This document shows positions 23,475-31,530 of a stretch of DNA of 64,000 nucleotides, one piece after another. The stretch covers positions 1-64,000 of the forward strand of contig JBBECF010000176.1 in the NCBI GenBank assembly GCA_040881945.1, written 5' to 3'. This DNA comes from JBBECF01 sp040881945 (GTDB lineage Bacteria; Pseudomonadota; Alphaproteobacteria; Dongiales; Dongiaceae). The position numbers were made by a program, and so were the translations under genes. The notes beneath the pieces are model-generated. The model saw only the letters and a program-made list of their open reading frames with translations. It searched no databases and had not been told where the DNA came from. Position 1 is the first letter of the stretch. Every line of letters starts with the position of its first letter.

Positions 23475-24593
23475 TCACTCCTTCGGTGGGGAAATCGCCT
23501 GGTCGTCGAACCGCCCGGTCGCGGCGTCGCCATGGCAGGCGCTGCAATTGGCCTTGCTGCGCACGCTCTTCAGCGTGAACTGCGCGGCCGGGATCTCGCC
23601 GTGCTTGAGCCGCCAGTACGGCGTCGCGGTGATCCGCATCGGCTGCTCGGGATCGAGCGAGCGGAAGCGGTTGGCGGCCTCGGTGTCCCAGGTCTCGGCG
23701 GCGTTCGCCGCCAGCCAGCCGGCGATGTCGGCGCGTAGCGGCTCGGCCAGGCTGGCGTCGTCACCGAAGTGGTCGCCGAGGTCGGCCATGACCGCGCGCC
23801 ATGCCGCCGCCGGCAGCAGGCTCGGGTGATAGGCGTCGTGACAGGCGCCGCATTCCTTCGCATAGGCCGCATTCTCGGGCAGCGCGCGCAGCCCGAGCGG
23901 CGGCAGCGCGCCGAGATAGGCGAGGGCGGACCCGGCAACGGCGACGATCGCCGCCATGGCCGCCGCGGCGCGCCCCGGACGGGCCGGGCGCGGCGTCGGC
24001 AACGGCGTCCCGGCGGGCAGGATCTTGTCGCCGGTGATCATCGCCTTGACCACGTTGTCGCGGGTCAGCGCGATGTGCGCGACGACAGCGAGCACATGGG
24101 CGCCGACCAGGATGAGCAGAAGGTCGGCGAGCGCGCCGTGCACCTCCTTCATGGCGTTGCCGATCTCGTAGCTCACCACGCCGGCGAAGGGTCCCTGCTT
24201 CTCCTCCCCCGCCAACTCGACGAGCCCGGTCGCCGTCAGGGCGACGAGAAGCAACGCCAAGGCGAAGATCATCGCGGCGCCCGCCGGGTTGTGCCCGATG
24301 TGGTGGGCCGGGCGGAGCAGCAGAAGCCCCTCCAGATACTCGACGACGCGCCGGGGGCCGTAGGCGAAGCTGGCGACGCGGCTGTATTCGGAGCCGTAGA
24401 CGCTCCACACCAGACGGAAGGCGATGAGCCCGACCACCGCGTAGCCGGCCCACATGTGCACGCCCATCCACCACTCCGGCGAAACGAGGCCGGTGAGGGT
24501 TCCGGTCGCGACCAGGAGCACGAGCAGCCAGTGGAAGGCGCGCGTGGGCAGGTCCCACACCCGTACCGTGCGTAGCGTCGCGCTGCTGTCCAT
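23475..24593 (-). CDS. Cytochrome b561 fused to diheme cytochrome c domain
   Basis: 372 residues. The N-terminal part (about 1-195) is a four-helix b-type cytochrome (VWDLPTRAFHWLLVLLVATG, WWMGVHMWAGYAVVG, HHIGHNPAGAAMIFALALLL, GALADLLLILVGAHVLAVV; His residues for two hemes). A proline-rich linker and one further membrane helix (about 212-232) lead to a periplasmic diheme domain with KECGACHDAYHPSLLPAAAW and ANCSACHGDAATGRF. It probably oxidises quinol or accepts electrons for the SHP/DHC pair encoded downstream. The last three codons overlap the SHP Shine-Dalgarno region, implying coupled translation. In relatives the b561 and DHC parts are often separate proteins; here they are fused and the diheme domain is additionally duplicated as a free protein. 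Confidence 0.87.
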   Translation of the reverse strand: MDSSATLRTVRVWDLPTRAFHWLLVLLVATGTLTGLVSPEWWMGVHMWAGYAVVGLIAFRLVWSVYGSEYSRVASFAYGPRRVVEYLEGLLLLRPAHHIGHNPAGAAMIFALALLLVALTATGLVELAGEEKQGPFAGVVSYEIGNAMKEVHGALADLLLILVGAHVLAVVAHIALTRDNVVKAMITGDKILPAGTPLPTPRPARPGRAAAAMAAIVAVAGSALAYLGALPPLGLRALPENAAYAKECGACHDAYHPSLLPAAAWRAVMADLGDHFGDDASLAEPLRADIAGWLAANAAETWDTEAANRFRSLDPEQPMRITATPYWRLKHGEIPAAQFTLKSVRSKANCSACHGDAATGRFDDQAISPPKE

Positions 24594-24731
24594 GCGCTCC
24601 TCGTGGCGGTCGTCCGGGGCGGTAATTGCCGGGCCGAAGGCCGGCGCGTCAATCGGGATATTTCCGGTGTCTGCCGTTGCGGTACTATGATACCGCTAGC
24701 CTAACTTTCCTTCGGACACGGGTTTTTTGCG

Positions 24732-24759
24732 TTGACATCGCGCTCTGGCCGTCGATACT
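24732..24759 (+). promoter_or_regulatory. Sigma-70-type promoter of rplM-rpsI
   Basis: TTGACA at 24732-24737 and GATACT at 24754-24759, 16 bases apart, 35 bases before the rplM start. A perfect -35 hexamer fits a strongly expressed ribosomal protein operon. Confidence 0.65.
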
Positions 24760-24793
24760 CCGGCACGGTCGGTTCCCCGGAGAACGCGTGTCG

Positions 24794-25258
24794 ATGAAGA
24801 CTTATTCCGCCAAGCCGTCCGAGGTGGTCAAGAAGTGGCTCGTCGTCGACGCCGACGGCGTCGTCCTCGGCCGCCTCGCCAGCATCATCGCCAACCGGCT
24901 GCGCGGCAAGCACAAGCCGATGTTCACCCGGCATATCGACTGCGGCGACAACGTCATCGTCGTCAACGCCGAGAAGGTCCGGCTCACCGGCAACAAACTG
25001 ACCGGCCGCCGGTTCTACTGGCATACCGGGTATCCGGGCGGGATCAAGGACCGCACCATGGGGCAGATCCTCGGCGGCAAGCACCCCGAGCGGGTCGTCG
25101 TCAAGGCGATCGAGCGCATGGTGCCGCGCGGGCCGCTCGGCCGCCAGCAGATGCGCAACCTGCGCGTCTATGCCGGCGCGCAGCACCCGCACGAGGCGCA
25201 GCAGCCGGAGGCGCTCGACGTCGCGGGCATGAACCCGAAGAACAAGAGGACCGCCTGA
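24794..25258 (+). CDS. rplM: 50S ribosomal protein L13
   Basis: 154 residues of the uL13 family, an early-assembly large-subunit protein. The usual MKTYSAKPSEVVKKWLVVDA opening, GRLASIIANRLRGKHKP, the DNVIVVNAEKVRLTGNK strand and the MVPRGPLGRQQMRNLRVYAG block are present. GTG at 24788 is an alternative start (VSMKTY), but ATG at 24794 has better spacing from GGAGAA and matches the family. The rpsI gene follows after two bases. Confidence 0.97.
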   Translation: MKTYSAKPSEVVKKWLVVDADGVVLGRLASIIANRLRGKHKPMFTRHIDCGDNVIVVNAEKVRLTGNKLTGRRFYWHTGYPGGIKDRTMGQILGGKHPERVVVKAIERMVPRGPLGRQQMRNLRVYAGAQHPHEAQQPEALDVAGMNPKNKRTA

Positions 25259-25260
25259 CC

Positions 25261-25743
25261 ATGAGCGGCGAGACCCAGAGCCTGTCCAGCCTCCAGGACC
25301 TGCGCGCGGCGCCGCCGCCGACGGCGCCGGCGACCCCGGAGCCCAAGATCGACGCACAGGGCCGCGCCTACGCGACCGGCAAGCGCAAGAACGCGATAGC
25401 GCGGGTGTGGATCAAGCCGGGGCCGGGCCGCATCACGGTCAACGGCCGCACGGACGACGATTATTTCATGCGCCCGGTGCTGCGCATGATGATCAACCAG
25501 CCGTTCGGCGCGGCCGGCCGCGCGAACCAGTACGACGTGGTGTGCACGGTGACCGGCGGCGGCCTGTCGGGTCAGGCCGGGGCCGTGCGGCACGGCATCA
25601 GCCGGGCGCTCACCTATTTCGAGCCAACGCTGCGCCCGGTGCTCAAGAAGGGCGGGTTCCTCACCCGCGACAGCCGCGTCGTCGAGCGCAAGAAATACGG
25701 CAAGCGCAAGGCGCGGCGGAGCTTCCAGTTCTCGAAGCGCTGA
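25261..25743 (+). CDS. rpsI: 30S ribosomal protein S9
   Basis: 160 residues; the uS9 core occupies about 35-160, with YATGKRKNAIARVWIKPGPG, the GGLSGQAGAVRHGISRAL block and the C-terminal RKKYGKRKARRSFQFSKR tail that reaches the P-site tRNA. The first 33 residues are an alphaproteobacterial N-terminal extension rich in Ala and Pro. Tandem with rplM, two bases apart, as in nearly all bacteria. Confidence 0.97.
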   Translation: MSGETQSLSSLQDLRAAPPPTAPATPEPKIDAQGRAYATGKRKNAIARVWIKPGPGRITVNGRTDDDYFMRPVLRMMINQPFGAAGRANQYDVVCTVTGGGLSGQAGAVRHGISRALTYFEPTLRPVLKKGGFLTRDSRVVERKKYGKRKARRSFQFSKR

Positions 25744-25782
25744 TCGCCCGGACGGGCGCGCCGGCGCGGCCGCATCCGGCAC

Positions 25783-26382
25783 TCAGTGGTGGTGGGACTC
25801 CTGGTCGTCCATGTGGCCCTCGCCGTGGGCATGGTGCATCAGCTTGCGGATCTCCGGCGGAATGTCGGCCTCCGTGAACTTGTGCTGCTCGTCGTCGTCG
25901 TGCACGAAGGCGATGATGTCGGCTAACTCGTCCCCAGTGAACAGGATCTGATAGCCGAGATTCTCTTTCTGCGCGTCGATCATCGCCGGCGCCATCTGCC
26001 ACATCTTGGCGGCGAATTCGAAGGGGTTCATCATCGGCAGCATGCCGTGCGCGTCGAGCGCCGCCGCGTGGTGCCCGCCGACGCCGTTGATCGAATGGCA
26101 GGTGACGCACCCCTTGCTGGCGAACAGCTTGCGCCCGCGCGCGGAGTCCATCTGCGGCATCATCAGGTTCACCGTCCCCGGCATCGTCTCCATCATCCTG
26201 TCCATGCGGGGCATCGCCTGCTCGGTCGGGCTCGCCGCCAGGGTCTCGGCGGCGGGATCGGGAGCGGTCTTGTTAACGTGCGACTCGTGCGCCGCCGCCG
26301 CTGCGCTAAACGCCACGGCGACAAGCATGACTGCGAGCATGGCCGGAGACAGCCGGATCGAGCGCTTTAAGGGCGGGGACAT
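25783..26382 (-). CDS. Periplasmic monoheme cytochrome c
   Basis: 199 residues. The N-terminal signal is SIRLSPAMLAVMLVAVAFSA and the heme motif GCVTCHSINGVGG sits near residue 97. Downstream features of class I cytochromes are HGMLPMMNPFEFAAKMWQMA and GDELADIIAFVHDD; the axial Met is likely within the Met-rich stretch. The C-terminus is His-rich (HHAHGEGHMDDQESHHH), perhaps for metal binding. Its function, an electron carrier of some kind, cannot be narrowed. The chosen start at 26382 follows AGGAG; an upstream in-frame ATG would add 20 charged residues. It converges on rpsI and shares a region with divergent argC. Confidence 0.82.
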   Translation of the reverse strand: MSPPLKRSIRLSPAMLAVMLVAVAFSAAAAAHESHVNKTAPDPAAETLAASPTEQAMPRMDRMMETMPGTVNLMMPQMDSARGRKLFASKGCVTCHSINGVGGHHAAALDAHGMLPMMNPFEFAAKMWQMAPAMIDAQKENLGYQILFTGDELADIIAFVHDDDEQHKFTEADIPPEIRKLMHHAHGEGHMDDQESHHH

Positions 26383-26562
26383 GGCGGCGCTCCTCTTTAG
26401 TTTCTCTCTCCGCTCTCTCTCCGCGCGACTGGTTTTCCTCATAAAAACAATTATAACCCTGGCGGCGAGCCGTCAGTGCGATAATTCAAGCTGCGGGTCG
26501 CGCCCGGTCGAAGCTGGACCGCGGGCGGCAGCCGGGTCGGAGCACATCCGGCAGGAGGGACC

Positions 26563-27615
26563 ATGGCAACGACGACGAACAGGCTCCGGGTCGGCATCCT
26601 GGGGGCGAGCGGCTATACGGGGGCCGAGCTCGTGCGCCTGCTGGCGCGCCATCCGCAGGTCGAGATTCGCCTGTTGACCGCCGACCGCCAGGCCGGCCGG
26701 CCGCTCGCCGAGGTGTTCCCGCATCTCGGCGGCGTGACGCTGCCGACCCTGGTCCGCATCGAGGAGGCGGCGTGGGACGGCCTCGACCTGGTGTTCTGCG
26801 CCCTGCCGCACGGCACGACCCAGGAGGTCGTCGCGGCGCTGCCGGCGCATCTGAAGGTGGTCGATCTGTCGGCCGATTTCCGCCTCGCCGATGCCGACGC
26901 CTACCGGACATGGTACGGCCACCCGCACCGCGCGCCGGCATTGCAGCGCGAGGCCGTCTATGGCCTGACCGAGCTGAAGCGTCGGCGGATCGCGGCGGCC
27001 CGGCTGGTCGCCAACCCCGGCTGCTATCCGACCTCGGCGCAGCTCCCGCTGGTGCCGTTGCTCGAGGCCGGCGAAATCGCGGCCGAGGACATCATCATCG
27101 ACGCCAAGTCGGGGGTCACCGGGGCGGGGCGCGAGGCCAAGCAGGCGAATCTTTTCGCCGAGGTGAGCGAGGGCGTGCAGGCCTATGGCATCGCCGGGCA
27201 CCGCCACGTCCCGGAGATCGAGCAGGGGCTGAGCGAGGCGGCCGGCCGGCCGATCGTCGTCAACTTCACGCCGCATCTGCTGCCGATGAGCCGCGGCATC
27301 CTCGCCTCGATCTATGTCCGCCTCGCCGACGGGGCGGCGCCCGAGGACCTGCGCCGGACGCTGCGGCGCCGCTACGAAGGCGAGCCGTTCGTCCGCGTCC
27401 TGCCGGAAGGCCAGGCGCCGGCGACGCGCCACGTGCGCGGCGCCAACCACTGCCTGATCGGCGTCTTCGCCGACCGCGTGCCGGGCCGCGCCATCCTGCT
27501 GTCGGTCATCGACAACCTGGTCAAGGGCGCCTCGGGCCAGGCGGTGCAGAACATGAACGTCATGGCCGGTCTGCCCGAGACCGCGGGCCTCGAGCAGGAA
27601 CCGCTGTTCCCGTAG
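26563..27615 (+). CDS. argC: N-acetyl-gamma-glutamyl-phosphate reductase
   Basis: Third step of arginine biosynthesis, reducing N-acetylglutamyl phosphate to the semialdehyde with NADPH. 350 residues with the N-terminal nucleotide motif GILGASGYTGAELVRLLARH, the active-site cysteine in NPGCYPTSAQLPL, and the GHRHVPEIEQGL and FTPHLLPMSRGI blocks of the long (type 1) ArgC. The ATG is preceded by GGAGGG. A gamma-type carbonic anhydrase follows after 9 bases. In many alphaproteobacteria argC lies near rplM-rpsI, as here. Confidence 0.95.
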   Translation: MATTTNRLRVGILGASGYTGAELVRLLARHPQVEIRLLTADRQAGRPLAEVFPHLGGVTLPTLVRIEEAAWDGLDLVFCALPHGTTQEVVAALPAHLKVVDLSADFRLADADAYRTWYGHPHRAPALQREAVYGLTELKRRRIAAARLVANPGCYPTSAQLPLVPLLEAGEIAAEDIIIDAKSGVTGAGREAKQANLFAEVSEGVQAYGIAGHRHVPEIEQGLSEAAGRPIVVNFTPHLLPMSRGILASIYVRLADGAAPEDLRRTLRRRYEGEPFVRVLPEGQAPATRHVRGANHCLIGVFADRVPGRAILLSVIDNLVKGASGQAVQNMNVMAGLPETAGLEQEPLFP

Positions 27616-27624
27616 CGGCGCGCC

Positions 27625-28170
27625 ATGACCGGCCTCATCCTGCCCTACCGCGGCAAGACGCCGCGCATCGCCGCCGACGCCTTCGTCGCGCCGACCGCCG
27701 TGGTCATCGGCGACGTCGAGATCGGGGCGGGATCGAGCATCTGGTTCGGCTGCGTCCTGCGCGGCGACGTGAACGCCATCCGCATCGGCGAAGGGACCAA
27801 CATCCAGGACGGCACGATCGTCCACGGCAATACCGAGGTCGAGGCGCATCCGGCGCGCGGTTATCGCACGATGATCGGCTCCGGCGTCACGGTCGGCCAC
27901 ATGGCGCTGCTGCACGCCTGCACCATCGAGGACGGCAGCTTCGTCGGCATCAAGGCCTGCCTGCTCGACGGCGCGACGGTCGAGGGCGAGGGCATGGTCG
28001 CCGCCGGCGCCCTGCTGACGCCGGGCAAGCGCGTCCGGCGCGGCGAGCTGTGGGTGGGCAGCCCGGCCCGCTGCTTGCGCGACTTGACCCCGGCCGAGCT
28101 CGACGGATTCCGCTGGACGGCGGCGCACTATCGCGAACTCGCCGCCGATTACCGGGCTGCCGGGCGCTGA
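27625..28170 (+). CDS. Gamma carbonic anhydrase family protein (YrdA-like)
   Basis: 181 residues forming a left-handed parallel beta helix by hexapeptide repeats (AVVIGDVEIGAGSSIWFGCV, GEGTNIQDGTIVHG). The metal-binding His residues typical of gamma-carbonic anhydrases are visible in GTIVHG and GHMALLHACTIED. Members without full anhydrase activity are known, so enzymatic function is probable, not proven. It is coupled to argC upstream (9-base gap). Confidence 0.88.
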   Translation: MTGLILPYRGKTPRIAADAFVAPTAVVIGDVEIGAGSSIWFGCVLRGDVNAIRIGEGTNIQDGTIVHGNTEVEAHPARGYRTMIGSGVTVGHMALLHACTIEDGSFVGIKACLLDGATVEGEGMVAAGALLTPGKRVRRGELWVGSPARCLRDLTPAELDGFRWTAAHYRELAADYRAAGR

Positions 28171-28187
28171 GCGGGCAGGGGGGACGC

Positions 28188-28346
28188 ATGGCGGCGAAAC
28201 CCCCGCGCAAGCGGAAACCGAAGCGGCCGCGCAACCCGGTGGTAAAGGTGGCGCGGCAGCTCGGCAAGCGGGTCGAGGGGTCGGCCAAGGCCTACCGCCG
28301 CCGGGCGAAGCACGCCAAGACGCCGCCGCCGAACGACGCCGGCTGA
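28188..28346 (+). CDS. Small Lys/Arg-rich protein, 52 residues
   Basis: Highly basic (MAAKPPRKRKPKRPRNPVVK, then KVEGSAKAYRRRAKHA-like), starting with ATG at 28188 after an AGGGGGGA Shine-Dalgarno. It resembles nucleic-acid binding or ribosome-associated microproteins by composition only; no family recognised. Cotranscription with the anhydrase gene 17 bases upstream is likely. Also readable as chance extension of GC-rich sequence, hence modest confidence. Confidence 0.5.
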   Translation: MAAKPPRKRKPKRPRNPVVKVARQLGKRVEGSAKAYRRRAKHAKTPPPNDAG

Positions 28347-28354
28347 TCCGCCGC

Positions 28355-28876
28355 CTATTCCCGCCGGAGTCCGGCGGCGACGAGGATGGCCTCGGACGAG
28401 CCGTCGAGGGAGAAGGCGACGGTCCGGCGCGTGCCGTCGGCGGCGGCGAAGCTCACCTGCAGCTCGCGCCCGGTCAGCCACGGCCACAGGCTGTCGCCGC
28501 GCCGCGCCAGGTCGGCGTCCGACGACCACAGCAGCCACAGGGCGACCGCGTCGCCGACGAAGCCCCACAGCGCGTCCTCGGCCTCGCCGGCCCGCCGGAT
28601 CGCGTCGGTATCGACCGCGTCGCCGCCGTCGATCCGGTAGGTCGGCATGGCGCCGGCGAAGGCGGTGCCCGCGGCCAGATGCAGCTCGGCGAACACCTGG
28701 TAGCGTCCGTCCACGTGCTTGGCCCACAGGAACAGCCGATGGCCGCCCTCGCCGATCACCGTGGCCGCGGAAAGGTCGGGGTAATCGCTCGGCGCCGGCC
28801 CGACCTCCCAGTCCGCAGCCGCGACCGGGGTGGCGAACAAGGTGAGCAAGACGGCAAGCGCGGTGCAACGGATCAT
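28355..28876 (-). CDS. Hypothetical periplasmic protein, 173 residues
   Basis: Signal peptide in the first 20 residues (MIRCTALAVLLTLFATPVAAA). The remainder is a mixed alpha/beta protein with PTYRIDGGDAVDTDAIRRAG, a Trp-rich WGFVGDAVALWLLWSS segment and TRRTVAFSLDGSSEAI at the C-terminus. I do not recognise a named family, although the arrangement is like a conserved alphaproteobacterial periplasmic protein. It is downstream of phaC on the same strand (96-base gap). Confidence 0.65.
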   Translation of the reverse strand: MIRCTALAVLLTLFATPVAAADWEVGPAPSDYPDLSAATVIGEGGHRLFLWAKHVDGRYQVFAELHLAAGTAFAGAMPTYRIDGGDAVDTDAIRRAGEAEDALWGFVGDAVALWLLWSSDADLARRGDSLWPWLTGRELQVSFAAADGTRRTVAFSLDGSSEAILVAAGLRRE

Positions 28877-28972
28877 GAGCGGGCTCCCGCAATGGTGTCC
28901 GGTGACGGAGTCCTGCGGCCCGATCGTGGAGAAAATATGGCGGGCCGACGCGCGGCCGCAAGCCGGCCCGGT

Positions 28973-30790
28973 CTATTGCTGCCTGACCTTGACGTAGGCG
29001 CCGGGCGCGTCCTCGATCGCCGCGAGCTTGCCGTCGCCGGGGCGGCGCGCCGGCACCGTGCCGCCGGCGAACTCGGCGATCCACTTGCCCCATTCCGGCC
29101 ACCACGAGCCGGGCTCCTGGCGGGCGATCTTCAGCCACGCCTCCGGGTCCTTGGGCAGCGTGCCGTTGGTCCAATAGTTGTACTTCACCGCCGTGGGCGG
29201 GTTGACCACGCCGGCGATGTGGCCCGACGCGGCGAGCACGAACTTGACCGGCCCGGCGTAGAGCTGCGTGGCGGCATAGGTCGATGTCCACGGCGCGATG
29301 TGATCCTCGCGCGTCGCCAGGATGAAGGACGGCGTCGCGATGCGCCGAAGGTCGAGCGGCACGCCCTTGAGCGTAATGCCGCCGGGCTCGACCAGGCCGT
29401 TTTCCTGATACATCTTGCGCAAATAAAAGCTGTGCATCGCCGCCGGCATGCGCGTCGAATCGGAATTCCAGTAGAGCAGGTCGAACGGGAACGGCTCCTT
29501 GCCGAGCAGGTAGTTGTTGACCACGAACGACCAGATCAGGTCGTTGGCGCGCAGCATGTTGAAGGTGTTGGCCATCGCGCTGCCGTCGAGATAGCCCTTC
29601 TCGCTCATCCGCTCCTCGAGGGCGGTGAGCTGTTCCTCGTCGATGAACACGCCGAGCTCCCCGGGTTCGGCGAAATCGACCATGGTCGCCAGGTAGGTGG
29701 CGCTTGCCACGCGCCCGGGGCCGATCGCCTTGCTCTTCGCGGGCGGCTTGCCGGCCAGATAGGCGAGCGTGCAGGCGAGCAGGGTCCCGCCCAGGCAATA
29801 GCCGACGACGTTGGCCTCGCGTTCGCCGGTCGCCCGCTCGATGGCGTCGAGCGCGGCCAGCGGGCCGTCGACCATGTAGTCCTCGAAGGTCTTCTCGGCC
29901 AGCCGCTCGTCGGGGTTGACCCAGGAGATGACGAACACCGTCTGCCCTTGATCGACCGCCCATTTTATGAGCGAGTTCTTCTCGCGCAGATCGAGGATGT
30001 AATACTTGTTTATCCAGGGCGGCATGATCAGCAGCGGCCGGCGCGCGACCTCGGCCGTCGTGGGTTCGTATTGCAGGAGCTGCATCAGGTCGTTCTGGAA
30101 GACGACCTTGCCCGGCGTCACCGCGATGTTGCGGCCCGGCTCGAAGGCTTCGAGGTCGGTCATGCGGATGTGCAGCCGTCCCTTGCCGCGCTCCAGGTCG
30201 TCGAGCATGTTCTGCAGGCCCTTCAGCAGGTTCTCGCCGCCGCTTTCCACGGTCGCGCGCAGCACCTCGGGGTTGGTCAGCACGAAGTTGCTGGGCGCCA
30301 GGGCGTCGACGAACTGGCGGGTGTAGAAATCGACCTTCTTGGCCGTCTTGTCGTCGAGGCCGTCCACTTCGCTCACGGTCGATTGCAGCCAGCGCGCCGA
30401 CAACAGATAGGACTGCTTGATGAAGTCGAAGAGCTGGTTCTCCTGCCAGGCGGGGTCCCGGAATCGCCGGTCCTCGGGCGCCGCCTCCGCCACCGCATCG
30501 GCCTCCTGGCCCATCATGCGCCGCGCCGTCGCCTGCCACAGGTTCATGTAATCCTGCCACAGGCTCATGTGCGCGCTGACCAGCCGCGACGGGTCGGCCA
30601 TGAGGCGCGCGGTCATCTCCATGAAGGTGCGGCCGATGCTGAGCGGGTCGGCCATGCTCATCCCGTCCGTGCCCTGCCGGCTGAGGAAATCCCCGACGAT
30701 GCGCTGCGACTGCTCGGCGATCTTCGCCATCGTCTGCGACAGCTCGTTGGGGTCGAGGACCTTGGGGTCCGCGCCCTGTTGATCGCTCAT
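28973..30790 (-). CDS. phaC: Class I polyhydroxyalkanoate synthase
   Basis: Polymerises hydroxyacyl-CoA into PHA storage granules in the cytoplasm. 605 residues, the usual class I length. Conserved features are the N-terminal PhaC_N segment (about 95-265, including WLQSTVSEVDGLDDKTAKKV and RFQNDLM-like context), the lipase-like box GYCLGGTLLACTLAYLAG with catalytic Cys, the catalytic Asp region ATREDHIAPWTSTY and His in LAASGHIAGVVNPP. The N-terminus (MSDQQGADPKVLDPNELSQT) is the native one; a longer frame overlaps the divergent lipoprotein gene. No phaA, phaB or phasin gene is in this window. Confidence 0.95.
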   Translation of the reverse strand: MSDQQGADPKVLDPNELSQTMAKIAEQSQRIVGDFLSRQGTDGMSMADPLSIGRTFMEMTARLMADPSRLVSAHMSLWQDYMNLWQATARRMMGQEADAVAEAAPEDRRFRDPAWQENQLFDFIKQSYLLSARWLQSTVSEVDGLDDKTAKKVDFYTRQFVDALAPSNFVLTNPEVLRATVESGGENLLKGLQNMLDDLERGKGRLHIRMTDLEAFEPGRNIAVTPGKVVFQNDLMQLLQYEPTTAEVARRPLLIMPPWINKYYILDLREKNSLIKWAVDQGQTVFVISWVNPDERLAEKTFEDYMVDGPLAALDAIERATGEREANVVGYCLGGTLLACTLAYLAGKPPAKSKAIGPGRVASATYLATMVDFAEPGELGVFIDEEQLTALEERMSEKGYLDGSAMANTFNMLRANDLIWSFVVNNYLLGKEPFPFDLLYWNSDSTRMPAAMHSFYLRKMYQENGLVEPGGITLKGVPLDLRRIATPSFILATREDHIAPWTSTYAATQLYAGPVKFVLAASGHIAGVVNPPTAVKYNYWTNGTLPKDPEAWLKIARQEPGSWWPEWGKWIAEFAGGTVPARRPGDGKLAAIEDAPGAYVKVRQQ

Positions 30791-30933
30791 GCTGCGTTCC
30801 TCTATGATCCTGAATTGCCGCGCGGCAACGGCCACCCGCCGCCGCCGGGCGGGGCACCGTCGGCGCTCTTGCACTGCAACATACGCGCGCGCCGACGGCA
30901 ATACAACTGTGGCACCGGAACAACTTGTCCGCC

Positions 30934-31530
30934 ATGACCGATACCCCGCATTCGGCGATTCGCGCGCGTCCGGCCGCTTGGCCGGCGCTGGTCTTCGCGG
31001 CGGCGGTCGGCGGCTGTACGCTGTTTTCGTCCGCGGGCGACGAGACGGCATCGTCACGGCTGTCCGGGCACAGCGTGTCGGCGGCGGGCAAGCCGTTCCC
31101 AAATCTGGCCTCGGTGCCGGAGCGGCCGGTGCCGCTGTCCTCGGCGGCGCAGCGCGCGCGGCTGCGCACCGGGCTCGCCGCCGACCGCGCCGCGGCGCTG
31201 GCTGCGCCGGGGACGCCGGAGTTGGTCGGCGCGCCGCAACCGCTTGCGGTCGTGCCCTTCGCCGGTGGCTCGGCGGCGCTCGCGCCGGTGGCGCTGGACG
31301 TGCTTCGCGACGTGGCCGAACGCCACCGCGAGGGCGTGCTGCGCATTGTCGGCCGCGGCGACGACGACGCCGTCGATCCGGACCTGTCGCGCGCCCGCGC
31401 CGCGGCCGCGGCCGCCGAGCTACGGCGCCTGGGGGTCGCCGCGTCGCGCATCGAGATCGAAATCGAAGCGCCCGCCGCCGGGGCCGGCGGCGCCGCGATC
31501 TATCTCGACGATCCGGAGACCGCCCGGTGA
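30934..31530 (+). CDS. Lipoprotein with OmpA-like C-terminal domain
   Basis: 198 residues. A lipobox-like segment VFAAAVGGCTLFSS gives lipidated Cys near residue 28. The C-terminal part (about 90-195) has the outline of an OmpA/MotB peptidoglycan-binding domain: VVPFAGGSAALAPVALDVLR, VLRIVGRGDDDAVDPDLSRA and AAAAELRRLGVAASRIEIEI. The match is weaker than in canonical members. Divergent from phaC and overlapping hom by four bases at its end, so the pair is probably coupled. An earlier in-frame start would not yield a signal. Confidence 0.7.
   Translation: MTDTPHSAIRARPAAWPALVFAAAVGGCTLFSSAGDETASSRLSGHSVSAAGKPFPNLASVPERPVPLSSAAQRARLRTGLAADRAAALAAPGTPELVGAPQPLAVVPFAGGSAALAPVALDVLRDVAERHREGVLRIVGRGDDDAVDPDLSRARAAAAAAELRRLGVAASRIEIEIEAPAAGAGGAAIYLDDPETAR

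Noticed and set aside
28149..31451. An 1100-codon minus-strand frame through phaC
   Set aside because: Overlaps phaC in another frame with Arg-rich low-complexity sequence; only the phaC frame has PHA synthase motifs.
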